A stretch of DNA of 17,679 nucleotides from Candidatus Rifleibacteriota bacterium (GTDB lineage: Bacteria; Riflebacteria; Ozemobacteria; Ozemobacterales; Ozemobacteraceae). The number at the start of each line of letters is the position of its first letter. The stretch's first letter is position 1. The notes under the pieces are model-generated. The model searched no databases, was not told the DNA's origin, and saw nothing but the letters and a program-made list of their open reading frames with translations. The DNA is taken from assembly GCA_022704885.1 (NCBI GenBank), contig JAKJFO010000070.1, positions 1 through 17,679 of the forward strand, given 5' to 3'. Both the position numbers and the translations under genes were made by a program. Shown piece by piece: positions 15,947 through 17,679 of the stretch.

Positions 15947-17014
15947 ATGGCAAGGTTCGGAGCTAAAATCAATACGGTTCTCGAAATGGGAACTTACGAA
16001 ATGCGCCTTTTGCAACTGGAATCAGCTGCAGAGGGTGAAATTCATCTGAAAAAGTGCCTGTCCACTGACGCTTCCAAGGATTTCGTGGTTTCCACCTTTA
16101 TCGAATACCCGATCATGGATGCCGAACCGGTGCGCAAAGCTGCCGCCTCTCTGATCAAAGAGACCAAGCTGTCATACGAAAACACCATGCTGCTTCTTCC
16201 CGACCACTCTTCGCTGATCAATGTGATGGTCACGCCACCGCGCTATTCACGCAAAGAAATGGAAGAAGCCGTCAAAGAAGACCTCGAACCAGTAATGCCG
16301 CTTCCTTACGAAAACTGGTTCATGACTCATCAGAGCATCGGCACCTGGGAAGAAGACGAAATCGTTCTGGCGATTGCGACGATCAAAAACAATCTTCTCG
16401 AGGCTGGCGGCATCATTCAAAAGGCCGGACTGAACCCGGTCGTGATCGAGCTCAATTTTTTCAATGTCGCAAATCTCATCGAGCACTATCTTGTTAACAG
16501 CGATAACAAAGGCAAAAACATCTGCCTGATTCACCTCGGACATGAGTCGACTTCGGTTGGTGTATTCAGAGACGGTCTGCTGCGGTCTTTGCAGAACAGG
16601 CCGGTCGGTGCCTATGACTTTACCAAGCAGCTCAGTAAACATTTTCATGTGCCTGAGCCTGATGCCGACCAGTTCAAGCGCAACGAGAACTTCTTTTTGC
16701 CTGAACCATCGCCTGAGCAGGATGTTCAATACAACTATACCGTTATCAAGAATGTGTTTGCACTGTTGTGCCGCGAAATTTTCGGAGCCATCGAAAGCTA
16801 CCTGACCAAGTTCAGGGAATTCACAATTCATGAGGTTATTATTTCCGGTGGAGGTGCGAACTTCGAAAACATGCACGTCCTGCTGGGCACCAACCTTAAC
16901 ACCAGAGTCCGCTGTGTTTCTGAGCTTTATCAATTATACGTAGCCGGTCGACCGGTTAACGATGCTGAACGCAACTCGCTGGCAGCCGCCTGTGGCTGCT
17001 TTTTGAGAGGTTAA
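15947..17014 (+). CDS. pilM: PilM-like actin-fold pilus assembly protein
   Basis: The 355-residue cytoplasmic protein has the actin/FtsA-like fold. Visible elements are a first phosphate region TVLEMGTYEMRLLQL (10-24), a second, CLIHLGHESTSVGVF (193-207), a connect region REIFGAIESYL (276-286) and an adenosine-type EVIISGGGANFEN (296-308). PilM binds the cytoplasmic N-terminus of PilN and links the assembly ATPase to the inner-membrane PilNO complex. The first motif has Glu where many homologues have Asp (DIG/DxG type). The start lies 3 bp after the ATPase stop, with GGGAAG inside the upstream gene. pilN starts one base after its stop. Confidence 0.9.
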   Translation: MARFGAKINTVLEMGTYEMRLLQLESAAEGEIHLKKCLSTDASKDFVVSTFIEYPIMDAEPVRKAAASLIKETKLSYENTMLLLPDHSSLINVMVTPPRYSRKEMEEAVKEDLEPVMPLPYENWFMTHQSIGTWEEDEIVLAIATIKNNLLEAGGIIQKAGLNPVVIELNFFNVANLIEHYLVNSDNKGKNICLIHLGHESTSVGVFRDGLLRSLQNRPVGAYDFTKQLSKHFHVPEPDADQFKRNENFFLPEPSPEQDVQYNYTVIKNVFALLCREIFGAIESYLTKFREFTIHEVIISGGGANFENMHVLLGTNLNTRVRCVSELYQLYVAGRPVNDAERNSLAAACGCFLRG

Positions 17015-17015
17015 C

Positions 17016-17576
17016 ATGAAGTATCAGTTCGATCTGCTGCCAAAAGAATACAAGAGTCTGCCCCGCGATAACCTGGGCATAGCACTTGCATTTCTCACCA
17101 TTCTGGTTTCGATCTCGGCGATCGGCAGTATGTCTATCAAAAACCACAGTGAGCTTTCCGGGGTGCAGTCACAGGTAGACTCGGTCGAAGCTCAGGTTCG
17201 CGATATCGTTACAAAAACCGGTGCATTGCAGCCGCCGGTGAATGAAATCACTTCGCTGAAAAACAGCATCAACTTCATCAACCAGAATCTCGACACTCCT
17301 GGCAGCAGCCTGGTCGATTTTCTGGCGACGCTTGAAGCGTCGGTCCCGGAGCGGGTGGTCATCACCGATATCAATCCCAAAAATTTCACGAATATCAAAC
17401 AGAGTTTTACGTTGAGCGGTGAAGCAGCCACGATATTCGATGTACTCGAGTTTGCCAAACGCCTCGAACAGAGTGGCAAATTCAGCGCCATGCTCAAGAC
17501 GACTGCCAATGCAGCACAGGATGAAGGTTCGGTTCAAAAATTCACTCTTGATTTCACCTATCGTGCTACCAGATGA
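17016..17576 (+). CDS. pilN: PilN-like inner-membrane pilus assembly protein
   Basis: The 186-residue protein has a short cytoplasmic N-terminus with the PilN-type FDLLPKEYK (5-13), the part known to bind PilM. One membrane segment follows (about 20-40), then a periplasmic coiled coil (about 44-95) and a small alpha/beta domain (about 96-186). Residues ATLEASVPERVVITDINP (104-121) are typical of PilN ferredoxin-like folds. PilN dimerises with PilO and connects the cytoplasmic motor to the secretin. GAGAGG lies 6 bases before the ATG. The order pilM-pilN-pilO supports the identification despite low sequence conservation. Confidence 0.88.
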   Translation: MKYQFDLLPKEYKSLPRDNLGIALAFLTILVSISAIGSMSIKNHSELSGVQSQVDSVEAQVRDIVTKTGALQPPVNEITSLKNSINFINQNLDTPGSSLVDFLATLEASVPERVVITDINPKNFTNIKQSFTLSGEAATIFDVLEFAKRLEQSGKFSAMLKTTANAAQDEGSVQKFTLDFTYRATR

Positions 17577-17597
17577 TTTCAGACATAAGGAAATGAC

Positions 17598-17679
17598 GTG
17601 AAGACCAGACTACGCTCGATAATCGAAAGAGTTGTAACCTACGGCCTGATCGCAGTAGCGATCGGCGGGCTGGTATATT
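17598..17679 (+). CDS. pilO: PilO-like protein, N-terminal fragment (runs off the window)
   Basis: A frame starting at GTG 17598 (MKTRLRSIIERVVTYGLI) has AAGGA 8 bases upstream and stays open to the right edge, giving 27 residues. It shows a basic, amphipathic N-terminus followed by the start of a hydrophobic segment (VVTYGLIAVAIGGLVY). This fits the short cytoplasmic tail and single membrane helix of PilO. The nearby ATG at 17593 reads directly into a stop and is excluded. The assignment depends mainly on position after pilM and pilN. Confidence 0.7.
   Translation, partial: MKTRLRSIIERVVTYGLIAVAIGGLVY

Noticed and set aside
16247..16933. A 228-codon minus-strand open frame antisense to pilM
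   Set aside because: It overlaps conserved PilM motifs on the other strand and has no independent evidence.

Overview
The window is compact bacterial DNA of roughly 50% GC (by eye), nearly all coding. A long minus-strand block (about 1-7521) and a long plus-strand block (about 7719 to the right edge) diverge from one 197-bp region. I see no tRNA, rRNA, CRISPR array, insertion sequence or phage gene. HEAT-repeat proteins, an archaeal/eukaryotic-type prolyl-tRNA synthetase, several GspG-like pseudopilins and PilT/PilB/PilMNO genes together point to an environmental, poorly cultured phylum. Candidatus Riflebacteria is my best guess, but it rests on gene content only. FtsEX with an EnvC-like partner, and PilMNO, indicate a peptidoglycan-containing cell, probably with an outer membrane.

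Minus strand, in transcription order from 7521: a PilT-family ATPase, a second and more degenerate PilT paralogue, and a HEAT-linker-TPR protein of 791 residues. These three genes overlap by 4 bp at each junction and form one translationally coupled unit. Next comes proS, which has a near-perfect sigma70 promoter embedded in a terminator-like hairpin and a strong Rho-independent terminator of its own. Last is a HEAT-repeat gene whose frame breaks near its 3' end and continues in another frame to the left edge.

Plus strand from 7719: ftsE-ftsX-envC-like, the cell-division module in which the FtsEX ABC complex controls a periplasmic activator of peptidoglycan amidases. After a new promoter (about 10705-10734) follows an S41 C-terminal processing protease. 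Only 16 bp separate it from three tandem class III (GspG-like) pseudopilins, a PilB/GspE assembly ATPase with an N-terminal MshEN c-di-GMP-binding signature, PilM, PilN and the start of PilO. This is a type IV pilus / type II secretion-like envelope machine. Its retraction-type ATPases lie in the divergent block, so the window holds both the extension and retraction motors.

The most interesting points are: (1) the two tandem PilT paralogues have lost complementary signature residues, which suggests a hetero-oligomeric motor, and are coupled to a large HEAT/TPR scaffold gene; (2) the assembly ATPase has the 24+5+24 MshEN spacing; (3) the terminator and promoter upstream of proS coincide; (4) the leftmost HEAT gene has a frame disruption; (5) the pseudopilins show variable, compositionally different C-terminal parts, one with a thrombospondin-type-3-like calcium motif.
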